In this document: positions 15,103 through 21,433 of the stretch, in pieces
Layout: each line of letters opens with the position of its first letter
Numbering within the stretch: position 1 is the first letter of the stretch
IMG/VR virus record: IMGVR_UViG_3300036719_002852
Location: 1 to 27,950 of that record
Length of the DNA stretch: 27,950 nucleotides
Origin: a virus
Strand: one strand, 5' to 3'
Position numbers and translations under genes: made by a program
Notes under the pieces: model-generated
What the model was told of the DNA's origin: nothing
The model's database searches: none
Seen by the model: only the letters and a program-made list of their open reading frames with translations

Positions 15103-15237
15103 ATGGAAGAGCCAGAAATCATCGAGAAGGAGTGTCCTGTCTGCACTGCGCTTATGGACTGGGTGGACGACCATGATGGCATTAGCCCGTGCGGGGACTG
15201 GGTGTGCCCAGAATGCGAGAAGGAGGTGCAACCGTGA
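15103..15237 (+). CDS. 44-aa zinc ribbon miniprotein
   Basis: This ORF starts 2 bases after the previous stop. It encodes CPVC near residue 11 and CPEC near residue 36, a complete four-Cys zinc ribbon, with an acidic spacer between. Its stop overlaps the GTG start of the next gene, and its last codons supply that gene's AAGGAGGTG ribosome site. The spacing and motif make it a credible small gene. Function is unknown. Confidence 0.65.
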   Translation: MEEPEIIEKECPVCTALMDWVDDHDGISPCGDWVCPECEKEVQP

Positions 15238-15608
15238 GCGACGAATTAGATCTCATGCGCCGAATCTTACATGATGCGCGAATAGAGCTTCTGTGTAAAG
15301 GATTGCGGGATACGCGCATTGACGTAAAAGCAGCAGAGATAGAGCGGTTGAAGCAAGCCTTGCATGACGCACGGATCGAGAACAGCGGACAAGCAGCGGA
15401 GTTGGAGCGGCTCAACGAGGCTAAACGCTGGATACCAATAGCCGAAAGGTCGCCAGAGCTAGGAGTTGACGTAATGGTAATTGACAGGGGTGAGTTGAAG
15501 ATTGCCTGGAGGCATATTAAAGATGGAGAGTGGTCGTCTTTTTCTGCGCTAAATAAAATTTCCCACTGGATGCCACTGCCGCAACCGCCAAAGGAGGAGC
15601 AATCATGA
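15234..15608 (+). CDS. DUF551 protein, first paralogue
   Basis: This 124-aa protein starts at GTG 15234, preceded by a near-perfect AAGGAGGTG site. The N-terminal half is a coiled coil of charged heptads (RILHDARIE, LKQALHDARIE repeats). The C-terminal half is a DUF551 domain, with RWIPIAERSPELGVDVMV, a Trp-rich middle and the closing HWMPLPQPPKE. DUF551 proteins are common in phages and prophages and have no known function. The next gene is a paralogue, and the two overlap by 4 bases. Confidence 0.8.
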   Translation: MSDELDLMRRILHDARIELLCKGLRDTRIDVKAAEIERLKQALHDARIENSGQAAELERLNEAKRWIPIAERSPELGVDVMVIDRGELKIAWRHIKDGEWSSFSALNKISHWMPLPQPPKEEQS

Positions 15609-15919
15609 GAGACGCACTAGATCCAGATCACTGGGTGAATGGCGGGGAATGCGACCATCCGCATCCTGATGCGCTTGCGATGGAGGCACTGGACGCAGAG
15701 AACAAACAACTCCGCGCAGAGGTCGAGCGGTTGAGGGAAGCTCAACGCTGGATTTCGGTGCAGGAGCAGTTGCCGCCAGTAAACACCGCTGTTTTAACGA
15801 GATGGAGAGGCGAGACTTTTAGCGTTGAGTGGAGGTTTCCAAGCGGCGAATGGACTACAGGGGCGTTTGTAACGCACTGGATGCCGCTGCCGGAACCACC
15901 GAAGGAGGTGCAGGGATGA
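15605..15919 (+). CDS. DUF551 protein, second paralogue
   Basis: This 104-aa protein has a shorter coiled coil (LDAENKQLRAEVERLREA) and a DUF551 domain, RWISVQEQLPPVNTAVLTRW through HWMPLPEPPKE. Its C-terminal DNA is closely similar to that of the previous gene, so a tandem duplication is likely. The codons for PPKEVQ carry the AAGGAGGTG ribosome site of the next gene. The start overlaps the previous stop (ATGA). Confidence 0.8.
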   Translation: MRDALDPDHWVNGGECDHPHPDALAMEALDAENKQLRAEVERLREAQRWISVQEQLPPVNTAVLTRWRGETFSVEWRFPSGEWTTGAFVTHWMPLPEPPKEVQG

Positions 15920-16317
15920 GCAACTGGCAACCGATTAAGACAGAGGACCTCGTTCGGCTGTACCGCGAGGGATGGTCATTAAAACTTTTGGGTTGCGATA
16001 ACGTTTACAGCAAACGGGAAAAGCAATCTCGCCTTTTTTACGCTTCGCTGTTCACAAGCGACAACTGGGTTGGAAAACCGCCCGAGAAGAAGTGGGAGGT
16101 CGTGGAGAGAGGGATGAGTTTTTTGGCTGCAATGCATTGGCTTGAGTCAGCGCAGGATGGAATGCGGCGCTTGCGACGTGCAGGCTTCTTAATTGAAATC
16201 GTCGCACATCAAGGGATGCCTTGCTGGGTACATCAAGGAGAGGCTGACAATGCTTGCGTGTTTGACGCAGTGCTTGTCAGCGCAACCGACTGGGAAGGCT
16301 TAGAGGTGGAGAAATGA
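15916..16317 (+). CDS. Hypothetical phage protein
   Basis: This 133-aa protein starts at ATG 15916 with an AAGGAGGTG site upstream and an ATGA overlap. It opens with SNWQPIKTEDLVRLYREGW and contains an internal EGLxFxxAMxWL-like helix (MSFLAAMHWLESAQDGMRRL). It ends in a beta-like stretch (CVFDAVLVSATDWEGLEVEK). The helix resembles small phage proteins of unknown function with an FxxAL/MxxL pattern. No enzymatic motif is seen. Confidence 0.7.
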   Translation: MSNWQPIKTEDLVRLYREGWSLKLLGCDNVYSKREKQSRLFYASLFTSDNWVGKPPEKKWEVVERGMSFLAAMHWLESAQDGMRRLRRAGFLIEIVAHQGMPCWVHQGEADNACVFDAVLVSATDWEGLEVEK

Positions 16318-16706
16318 TCAACCCCGCAGAAATACGGGCGATTGTCGAGAGGATGCGGTCGCAAGGCCGCATCACCTCAGCCGAGCCGGACAAGGCAACC
16401 GACAAGCAATCCTTGTCAGTTCAGACCGTCAACCGGCAGTTGACAGTTGCAAAATGCGACCAGTGCGGGATGGAGTTTGTACCGCTCAACAACCGCAACC
16501 GGAGATGTGGCTCAGCCTGCACAAAGCGAGGAGCGTTGATGATGCGTCGCCGAAGAGGAGGACATCAGCCACTTGGAGACGAGCGGACTTGCGAGCAGTG
16601 CGGGACGAGGTTCCGGCAGATATCCATCTTGCAGAGGCACTGCCGTCCGCTTTGTACCAGGAGAGCAAGAAGTAAACGTGAAGCAAACAAACACAACAAC
16701 AGATAA
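16314..16706 (+). CDS. Protein with two C-x2-C zinc fingers (copy 1)
   Basis: This 130-aa protein starts 4 bases inside the previous gene with a GAGGTGGAG site upstream. Two zinc fingers follow a polar N-terminus. CDQCGMEF...RRCGSACTKR is at about 48-72, and CEQCGTRF...RHCRPLCTRR at about 93-117. The spacing C-x2-C...C-x3-C is like small treble-clef fingers. The C-terminus is very basic, which suggests nucleic-acid binding. It is related to the next gene. Confidence 0.7.
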   Translation: MINPAEIRAIVERMRSQGRITSAEPDKATDKQSLSVQTVNRQLTVAKCDQCGMEFVPLNNRNRRCGSACTKRGALMMRRRRGGHQPLGDERTCEQCGTRFRQISILQRHCRPLCTRRARSKREANKHNNR

Positions 16707-16707
16707 T

Positions 16708-17064
16708 ATGATAGACGCAGAAGAAGCAAAGAGGCTAGTTGCCTCATACATGGCAAAGGGACTCATTATTCCACCACCAAAACTCAAAAAAGAACCGCAG
16801 AACAGGCAGGACTACGGACAAGGAACGTGCGTTTACTGCTCCAAGGAATACAAACGTAAGTCCAAGGACAGCATTTTCTGTAGCCGCACCTGCTACGAGA
16901 CAAAGCGTAGACGGGAAAAACAGGCGCTCAATGGAGCCTTTGAGGAGATTCCCTGCATATACTGCGGAACCAAGTTTCTGCCAAAGAACCGGAACACCCA
17001 ACGCTATTGCACGCCAGAGTGTGCGGTCGAAGCATACAACTCCAGAAGAACAGCAAAGAAATGA
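16708..17064 (+). CDS. Protein with two C-x2-C zinc fingers (copy 2)
   Basis: This 118-aa protein has CVYCSKEYKRK...FCSRTCYETKRRR and CIYCGTKFLPKN...YCTPECAVEAY. These are the same finger type as in the upstream neighbour, so the two are likely paralogues. The start at 16708 follows the previous stop by 1 base and has an A/C-rich leader (CAACAGATAAT) instead of a ribosome site. An in-frame GTG at 16678 with an AGGAG upstream is the alternative. A nucleic-acid-binding role is inferred. Confidence 0.65.
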   Translation: MIDAEEAKRLVASYMAKGLIIPPPKLKKEPQNRQDYGQGTCVYCSKEYKRKSKDSIFCSRTCYETKRRREKQALNGAFEEIPCIYCGTKFLPKNRNTQRYCTPECAVEAYNSRRTAKK

Positions 17065-17339
17065 ACAGACAACAAATACTAGAGATGTGTGAAGATAGGG
17101 ACGTGGAACTCCTGCTCGCTGACGGGCTGGACGAAGCGTTCCTGGGCTTCACCGACGGATGCGAACACATGCCCCCACGGGCAATCTATAGCAAGGAGCT
17201 GTGCGTCAAAGCACTCATGGAGCAGGATGGCATGGAGGAGATCGATGCCATTGAGTATCTGGAGTACAACACCTTCTTTGCTTGGGTTGGGCCACAGACT
17301 CCCATGTTCATCAACACCAGTGAAGAGCTTTACACATGA
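17061..17339 (+). CDS. Acidic hypothetical protein
   Basis: This 92-aa acidic protein begins MNRQQILEMCEDRDVELLLADGLDEAFLG. It has a conserved-looking CVKALMEQDGMEEIDAIEYLEYNTFFAWVGPQTPMF block near the end. The pattern of a helix pair followed by EYLEYNT...A..G..TP.F occurs in small phage proteins of unknown function. It overlaps its neighbours on both sides by 4 bases. Confidence 0.7.
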   Translation: MNRQQILEMCEDRDVELLLADGLDEAFLGFTDGCEHMPPRAIYSKELCVKALMEQDGMEEIDAIEYLEYNTFFAWVGPQTPMFINTSEELYT

Positions 17340-17560
17340 ACCGTACCGAACAACTGCTGGATAGGGCCATGGCTCTCATTGATTCCATGGAGCAAAGATT
17401 GCGGGTGAGACTGCGAGACGACACCATGTCGATGCCTGGGGATAGGTCTGTACTGCTTGAGTGCGACATGCTAAAGTCTGCGGTGTACAAGGAAATCGTA
17501 ATGCCCAAATATGAAAGAGAAAGTTCGTCAAAGAAAACCTGCCACTTACAAAAGCCCTGA
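17336..17560 (+). CDS. Small hypothetical protein, 74 aa
   Basis: This is a helical, Met/Arg-rich protein (LLDRAMALIDSMEQRLRVRL) with a basic Ser/Lys tail. It overlaps the upstream gene by 4 bases (ATGA), and the last 50 bases overlap the following helix-turn-helix gene. No family is recognised. The overlap style supports expression. Confidence 0.55.
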   Translation: MNRTEQLLDRAMALIDSMEQRLRVRLRDDTMSMPGDRSVLLECDMLKSAVYKEIVMPKYERESSSKKTCHLQKP

Positions 17561-18053
17561 GTCGAGGGCAAGGCAGCTTGCGGGGCTACAGCACGTCGTT
17601 CCGTCCGACCATGTTCCAGGGACAGAGATTCAGAACGTGACCCAGCAAGGGCCGTTTGCAACGGTGACCGAGGAGATGCGTCGTCACATCATTGAACTAT
17701 ACATGCAGGGGAACAACACCACTGCTGTTGTGGCTAAGACGGGCTATTCTGCTGGCACCGTTGATGCCATCAAGGCTAGCGCTCTGGACTGTGACTCGCA
17801 ATTTCGTGAGGCGTACTACAAGCACAACCTCAAAGCCAAGCTGCAACGGGTAGCTGAAAGCTCTCTGGATAGGCTCACTGAACTCATGCCAACGCTAACT
17901 GGACGAGATGCTGCCATCACGGCAGGGGTAACCATCGACAAGCTTGTTGCGATTGATCGGACTGCTCCGGACACGCTGCATCAGCATGTTCACATTCACG
18001 GGGCGCAGGACATCTCCAAGATGTTCAACGATGCCTTGAAGCCGAAATCGTAA
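17511..18053 (+). CDS. Helix-turn-helix protein, possible terminase small subunit
   Basis: This 180-aa protein has a basic disordered N-terminus. A helix-turn-helix follows at about 57-85 (MRRHIIELYMQGNNTTAVVAKTGYSAGTVDAIKA, shown here as a region). Then comes a helical segment (LKAKLQRVAESSLDRLTELMPTLTGRDAAITAGVTIDKLVAI) and a His-rich end, HQHVHIHG. HTH plus an oligomerising helical domain and an L..G...DK motif is the usual layout of phage small terminases. It is 5.8 kb from the large terminase, which is unusual but not rare. A transcription regulator is the alternative. Confidence 0.55.
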   Translation: MKEKVRQRKPATYKSPESRARQLAGLQHVVPSDHVPGTEIQNVTQQGPFATVTEEMRRHIIELYMQGNNTTAVVAKTGYSAGTVDAIKASALDCDSQFREAYYKHNLKAKLQRVAESSLDRLTELMPTLTGRDAAITAGVTIDKLVAIDRTAPDTLHQHVHIHGAQDISKMFNDALKPKS

Positions 18054-18074
18054 ATTCAAAATTCAAAATTCAAA
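18054..18074 (+). repeat. ATTCAAA heptad array 1 (three units)
   Basis: Three exact ATTCAAA units begin at the base after a TAA stop (18051-18053). They form most of the short gap before the next start. Similar arrays occur at 18867 and 20518. Confidence 0.8.
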
Positions 18075-18083
18075 AAAATCCAT

Positions 18084-18326
18084 ATGAGAACCGAAGCTCT
18101 AGTTCCGTTCCGCGAACTGCTCTCACGCTACACTGGCATGGATGCGCCTGCCGGACTCGTTGTCCTCTCTAAGCCCTCGCAAGGGGCAGCAGCAGGGCCG
18201 ATACAGCAGATGGGGCATAACCCTGACCAGAGCGGCATCATCCCCAAGGGAGCAGGCATTTACGATGAGAACGGCAAACTGCCGAGTATCAAGGGAGCGG
18301 GGCTGAACTTCATTGCATGGGCATAG
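18084..18326 (+). CDS. Small hypothetical protein, 80 aa
   Basis: This protein has a helical N-terminus (PFRELLSRYTGMDAPAGL) and a Gly/Pro-rich rest (GAAAGPIQQMGHNPDQSG, IPKGAGIYDENGKLP). No family is recognised. Its leader is an ATTCAAA array ending in TCCAT, with no ribosome site. It overlaps the methyltransferase gene by 10 bases. Confidence 0.55.
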   Translation: MRTEALVPFRELLSRYTGMDAPAGLVVLSKPSQGAAAGPIQQMGHNPDQSGIIPKGAGIYDENGKLPSIKGAGLNFIAWA

Positions 18327-18865
18327 AATATGACGTTGTAGTCACAGACCCACCGTGGAGCTATTATGGCTCAAAGGACGGGATGGGAGATGCAGCGAAG
18401 CATTACGACCTCATGACGGATGACGCTATCTGCGCTATCCGCTATCCGCTGGCAAAGCGAGCGGTGTTATTCATGTGGACAACGTCACCGAAGCTACATG
18501 TGGCAATGAAGGCCATCGAGCAGCATGGGTTGCACTTTCGTGGGGTCGCGTTTGTTTGGGTGAAAACCAATGCGGCAGGTAAGCCGATTGGAGCGCAGGG
18601 AGTGCGTCCATCTATCACGAAGCCGTTGACTGAACTGGTGCTTGCTGCCAGCACAGTAGCAAAGGGAAGACCGTTGCCATTGCACAGTGAGAGCGTGTGT
18701 CAGACTATCTTTTCTCCCAGAGGAGCGCATTCAGCAAAGCCAGAGTCCATGCAGGATAGAGTGGAGCAGTTGTACCCAGCCGTAAGGAAGGCCGAGTTCT
18801 TTGCGCGTAGGCATAGAAATGGATGGGACTGCTACGGAGGAGAACTTGGAAACTGGAAAGCTTGA
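18317..18865 (+). CDS. MT-A70 family adenine-N6 DNA methyltransferase
   Basis: This 182-aa protein begins MGIEYDVVVTDPPWSYYG. The DPPW catalytic motif at residues 11-14 is diagnostic of MT-A70/beta-type adenine methyltransferases. FVWVKTN and KPLTELVLAAS in the middle and the C-terminal motif near WDCYGGE match the family. Its compact length is normal for phage members. It probably makes m6A in phage DNA to evade host restriction; site specificity is unknown. The gene is followed directly by an ATTCAAA array and a hairpin. Confidence 0.85.
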   Translation: MGIEYDVVVTDPPWSYYGSKDGMGDAAKHYDLMTDDAICAIRYPLAKRAVLFMWTTSPKLHVAMKAIEQHGLHFRGVAFVWVKTNAAGKPIGAQGVRPSITKPLTELVLAASTVAKGRPLPLHSESVCQTIFSPRGAHSAKPESMQDRVEQLYPAVRKAEFFARRHRNGWDCYGGELGNWKA

Positions 18866-18866
18866 G

Positions 18867-18894
18867 TTTCAAAATTCAAAATTCAATTTTCAAA
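18867..18894 (+). repeat. ATTCAAA heptad array 2 (four imperfect units)
   Basis: Four units in register (TTTCAAA, ATTCAAA, ATTCAAT, TTTCAAA) start 1 base after the TGA stop of the methyltransferase gene. Confidence 0.75.
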
Positions 18895-18956
18895 AAAGTC
18901 TGTTGTATTTCCTAGCCCAACCCAGCTAGTCTCCCGTCTGGGAAGAACGAAAGGTG

Positions 18957-18987
18957 ACTCCCCTGCACGAGTGTGTGGGGGAGTTTT
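18957..18987 (+). terminator. Rho-independent terminator-like hairpin
   Basis: ACTCCCC (18957-18963) pairs with GGGGAGT (18978-18984) across a 14-base loop that contains CAC/GTG, and is followed by TTT. It lies after the methyltransferase gene in a 316-base gap (18866-19181) that has no convincing ORF. Confidence 0.6.
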
Positions 18988-19019
18988 CCCGTTTATAGGG
19001 GGCAGCTCATGGAGTGAGA

Positions 19020-19111
19020 GGCAAGGCTTGGGGTGCGCGTGCGCGATTAATCGATCATCCACGGCAGGTCAACGGGAAAAGAGGGGGCAAAAACTTTTTG
19101 AAAAAAAAGCT
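19020..19111 (+). repeat. Noncoding cassette, copy A
   Basis: This stretch shares ordered blocks with 20697-20784: GGCTTGGGGT (19025), GCGCGATTA (19041), a GGGAAAAG-like G-run, and AAACTTTTT (19091), followed by an A-run and TATACT at 19111. The spacing from the first to the last block is 66 bases here and 62 in copy B. It lies after a hairpin and before the next gene, so a promoter or origin role is possible. No canonical -35/-10 pair is evident. Confidence 0.55.
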
Positions 19112-19172
19112 ATACTGCCCCAGCTCGCCCGCCGATAACCATTACACGCAGGGAGCACAACCCCCCTGCCAT

Positions 19173-19181
19173 ATACAGACA
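19173..19181 (+). promoter_or_regulatory. Leader motif ATACAGACA, copy 1
   Basis: ATACAGACA directly precedes ATG 19182. The same motif precedes ATG 19652 and ATG 20173. It takes the place of a ribosome site. Confidence 0.55.
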
Positions 19182-19442
19182 ATGAACACGACGACAAATA
19201 GGCGTTACTACGCCATGCAGTGGACAATGAATGCAGTGTGCGCCAACACTGGCAAACGTCACGCACGGTACTACTCATTCGCAACCGCATCCGCACGTGA
19301 TGCATGGGCCGAAGGCGGCGCACTATACCGAGGGAGCGGGTACAGAGAGAGCCTGCCAGCATCAGACTCCGAGTTACGGGCGGAGTTGTATCGCGATAGG
19401 GTTGAGGGACGCTGCGGGTTCCGAGTGGAGTGCATTGGGTAA
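19182..19442 (+). CDS. Small hypothetical protein, 86 aa
   Basis: This protein is rich in Arg, Tyr and Ala (RRYYAMQWTMNAVCANTGKRHARYYSF), with an acidic/basic C-terminus ending FRVECIG. No family is recognised. ATG 19182 is chosen because the repeated leader motif ATACAGAC ends 1 base before it; the frame is open further upstream, but that part has noncoding character. It starts an accessory block that lacks Shine-Dalgarno sites. Confidence 0.6.
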   Translation: MNTTTNRRYYAMQWTMNAVCANTGKRHARYYSFATASARDAWAEGGALYRGSGYRESLPASDSELRAELYRDRVEGRCGFRVECIG

Positions 19443-19453
19443 CCAACACGAAT

Positions 19454-19639
19454 ATGGACGAACTACCAACGTGCAGCGTGACAGGCAAACCTATGAGCGA
19501 GGGCTTTTGCTTTGGCGATGGGGAGTGGTATTGTGCCAGCGAGGAGGACGCACTCAAGGCAGTGCAGGAGATGGGCTATGCCACTTTGGACGAGGCTTAC
19601 GATGCCGGAGTTTACTACTGGTCGGAGTGGAACAACTAA
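19454..19639 (+). CDS. Small acidic protein with Cys and Trp residues, 61 aa
   Basis: The protein begins MDELPTCSVTGKPMSEGFCFGDGEWYCASEEDAL. The C-x-V-T-G-K-P-M-S-E-G-F and EWYCASEEDAL arrangement is like small zinc-binding or ParB-fold-adjacent phage proteins that begin with C..tG..l.eG.... and Y....E..l. No firm family can be given. It starts after an A/C-rich leader, 11 bases past the previous stop. Confidence 0.65.
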   Translation: MDELPTCSVTGKPMSEGFCFGDGEWYCASEEDALKAVQEMGYATLDEAYDAGVYYWSEWNN

Positions 19640-19651
19640 CATACAGACTAT
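19639..19651 (+). promoter_or_regulatory. Leader motif ACATACAGACTAT, copy 2
   Basis: This sits immediately before ATG 19652. It shares ATACAGAC with 19173 and ACATACAGAC with 20160. There is no G-rich ribosome site in this gap. Confidence 0.55.
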
Positions 19652-20137
19652 ATGACAACAACACGCACTATTAAAACAGCACTAGCTGAGTTGCAAGCGC
19701 ACGGGTACGACGCACGCCTGTCGAGAGACGGTTGGCTCATAGTCTATGGCCCGTATGGGCCAGATACATACCTCTGGGGAGCATGGTTTTCGCCCAACAA
19801 CGGTAACGACGTAACATGGGGTGAGGTGCCGCAGGAGGTTTTTGACCTTGCCTATTTTGAGGCGCGCACTGCGCTTGATGCGCTGATGCAGCATGGCAGG
19901 TGGTCACACAACGGAGCGTTGGCTCTGTTAAACCACCTTAAAATACATGAAAATCACATCGAAGGGGACGTGAACGTGAACTTTCTAGCAGACAACTGGA
20001 TTGAGTACTCGTCCGCTTTGGAAGCCGCTAAAGAGCACGGCTATGCTGCTCCGGACGAAGACGAGGCTATTGCATGGCTGAGGGCAAGAACGGTTGCCAT
20101 ACCGTTCAATGGCGGGGTTATTGTTGTCCAGTTCTAA
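19652..20137 (+). CDS. Hypothetical protein, 161 aa
   Basis: This acidic protein opens with a helix (TIKTALAELQAHGYDARLSRDGWLIVYGP). It continues with aromatic-rich strands, a helical block around 70-100, and an acidic helix near 145 (PDEDEAIAWLRAR). It ends in the hydrophobic strand GGVIVVQF. No family is recognised. It is preceded by leader motif copy 2. Confidence 0.65.
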   Translation: MTTTRTIKTALAELQAHGYDARLSRDGWLIVYGPYGPDTYLWGAWFSPNNGNDVTWGEVPQEVFDLAYFEARTALDALMQHGRWSHNGALALLNHLKIHENHIEGDVNVNFLADNWIEYSSALEAAKEHGYAAPDEDEAIAWLRARTVAIPFNGGVIVVQF

Positions 20138-20158
20138 CATTAGCACTCTGATCATAAT

Positions 20159-20172
20159 AACATACAGACAAT
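20159..20172 (+). promoter_or_regulatory. Leader motif AACATACAGACAAT, copy 3
   Basis: This lies directly before ATG 20173, and again no ribosome site is visible. It is the third copy of the ATACAGAC core within 1 kb. Confidence 0.55.
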
Positions 20173-20415
20173 ATGAACACACTGGCTTTAGAACACTTTC
20201 AAATGGCGGTCTGCCTAAATGGCAAGTGGTTAGCAATGGAAGACACGCATGGCTATGCAAGCACAATGGATATGCTAACATCAATCCGCACTATACTAAG
20301 TGCGTTTGGAGCGGAGGATGCGCCTGCTTTTTTTACCATAAACGACGATTACACACTGCGAACAACCGCTAGCAAAGTTGATGAAGCTATCAACAATTGG
20401 TGCAGCAACAACTAA
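20173..20415 (+). CDS. Small hypothetical protein, 80 aa
   Basis: The protein begins MNTLALEHFQMAVCLNGKWLAMEDTHGY, followed by a helix and a short beta-like region, and ends NNWCSNN. No family is recognised. Its leader is motif copy 3. The next ORF begins 1 base after its stop. Confidence 0.6.
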   Translation: MNTLALEHFQMAVCLNGKWLAMEDTHGYASTMDMLTSIRTILSAFGAEDAPAFFTINDDYTLRTTASKVDEAINNWCSNN

Positions 20416-20416
20416 C

Positions 20417-20515
20417 ATGGACGAGCAAGAGAACCCTTATGCGCCGTTGGCGTTTGTTATAGTGCTGCTGTTTACTTTGCTAATGCGAGGAAGCGTAGCA
20501 CTAATGCGGGATTGA
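20417..20515 (+). CDS. Candidate small membrane protein, 32 aa
   Basis: The ORF begins 1 base after the previous stop and encodes a polar acidic N-terminus (MDEQENPYAP). A hydrophobic helix (LAFVIVLLFTLLM) follows, then a basic end (RGSVALMRD). This is a clear single-pass profile with an outside-acidic, inside-basic bias. Its TGA is followed within 3 bases by ATTCAAA array 3. It is too short for standard gene finding. Confidence 0.5.
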   Translation: MDEQENPYAPLAFVIVLLFTLLMRGSVALMRD

Positions 20516-20517
20516 AA

Positions 20518-20559
20518 ATTCAAAATTCAAAATTCGAAATTCAAAAACGAAAATTCAAA
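20518..20559 (+). repeat. ATTCAAA heptad array 3 (six units in register)
   Basis: ATTCAAA, ATTCAAA, ATTCGAA, ATTCAAA, AACGAAA, ATTCAAA follow in perfect 7-base register, starting 3 bases after a stop codon. The gap from here to 20818 has no supported ORF. Confidence 0.8.
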
Positions 20560-20630
20560 AACCTCGCACATACATACACGCACCCCTGCGCACCCGCTCA
20601 CCCGTTAGCACCTGCTAGCTCCACCCCGCT

Positions 20631-20664
20631 CCACGGCAGGGAGGCCACAAAGCCTCCCCCGTGG
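20631..20664 (+). terminator. Strong long hairpin, possible terminator
   Basis: CCACGG and GGGAGGC (separated by a 2-base bulge) pair with GCCTCCC and CCGTGG around a 6-base loop, giving 13 base pairs. There is no T-run after it, so termination is uncertain. It occupies the same place ahead of cassette copy B as the 18957 hairpin does ahead of copy A. Confidence 0.5.
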
Positions 20665-20696
20665 GGTTGGTGCGTTTGGATCATGTGGTGCCGCAG

Positions 20697-20784
20697 GGCA
20701 GGGCTTGGGGTCGGGCGCGATTAGCACAGAACGGGGTGGATGCAAGGGCGAAAAGGGGGGAGAAAACTTTTTCTTTTTTTTGCT
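20697..20784 (+). repeat. Noncoding cassette, copy B
   Basis: GGCTTGGGGT (20702), GCGCGATTA (20715), a GCGAAAAGGGGGG run, and AAACTTTTT (20764) occur in the same order and near-equal spacing as in copy A, followed by a T-run. It lies before the next small ORF at 20819. Confidence 0.55.
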
Positions 20785-20818
20785 TAACCTTTGGGCCGAA
20801 CGCGCCGATTAACAGAGC

Positions 20819-20965
20819 ATGGAAGCAAACTTGTTCCTTATTTTGGCCTCACTCGATGCAGTGGGGTGTGCATGCTACGCTGGTAGCCTTTGGGCTTTGC
20901 CGTGGGGTGTCCTTTGCATGGTTTGCTATGGGTTCGGACTAAGTAAAGCTTTCAGCGGTAAATAA
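20819..20965 (+). CDS. Candidate small membrane protein, 48 aa
   Basis: The ORF encodes MEANLFLILASLDAVGCACY and then a second hydrophobic stretch (LWALPWGVLCMVCYGFGL), ending SKAFSGK. It looks like two short membrane helices with a Gly/Ser turn. There is no clear ribosome site. It is preceded by cassette copy B and followed by an AAAC-rich leader. Confidence 0.5.
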   Translation: MEANLFLILASLDAVGCACYAGSLWALPWGVLCMVCYGFGLSKAFSGK

Positions 20966-20993
20966 CAAACAAACAAATAAACAAACAGATAAC

Positions 20994-21416
20994 ATGAAGA
21001 CAAAGGAAGCACTAGTGGAAGCACTTAGGAAGTTCGTCGCTCAACGTAGCGGGATTGAATGGGGTAATTATGGCGGGAGTCGTGAAGCATTTATGGGGGA
21101 TTATCGGCAAATCCTGCGGGACGGGCGGGATGCTCGCGAGTTACTACGTCACATAGAACTGCGGGACTCAATTACAGGTGCAATGTTGGAGCAATCCCTG
21201 ACTGGACGGCTGAGTTATCGCGGCGGCGCGATTGAGTATGTCACTGGACAATATTTCCCAACGGAGTATCGGAGCGCCGTTTGCCGTGCTTTGGCTGAGT
21301 GCCTGTGGCACTGGTTGCGCTACGGCGGCGGGACGTTGGACACTAGCGCGGAAGGTATCCGTAAAACGGCAGTGCGGTGCTTTGGGCGTGGGATTGCAAG
21401 ACGCTGGTTCAACTAA
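20994..21416 (+). CDS. Hypothetical protein, 140 aa
   Basis: This Arg-rich, mostly helical protein contains FVAQRSGIEWGNYGGSREAFMGDYRQILRDGRDARELL and a C-terminal Trp/Arg block (CLWHWLRYGGG, GRGIARRWFN). The IExxNYG...Y and LLxHIxxRDSI patterns resemble small proteins of unknown function common in phages and plasmids. The leader is an A/C-rich tract with ACAGATAAC before ATG. No enzymatic motif is seen. Confidence 0.65.
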   Translation: MKTKEALVEALRKFVAQRSGIEWGNYGGSREAFMGDYRQILRDGRDARELLRHIELRDSITGAMLEQSLTGRLSYRGGAIEYVTGQYFPTEYRSAVCRALAECLWHWLRYGGGTLDTSAEGIRKTAVRCFGRGIARRWFN

Positions 21417-21433
21417 GGAAGGAGGATAACGCT

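Noticed and set aside
19095-19116. Sigma-70 promoter TTGAAA...TATACT in cassette A
   Set aside because: The spacing between the two boxes is far below the usual 16-18 bases, and copy B lacks a matching -10 box.
20512-20942. Open frames through the ATTCAAA array and cassette B
   Set aside because: They read through tandem repeats, a long hairpin and G/T runs, with biased residues (Lys/Asn then Pro/His) and no ribosome site.
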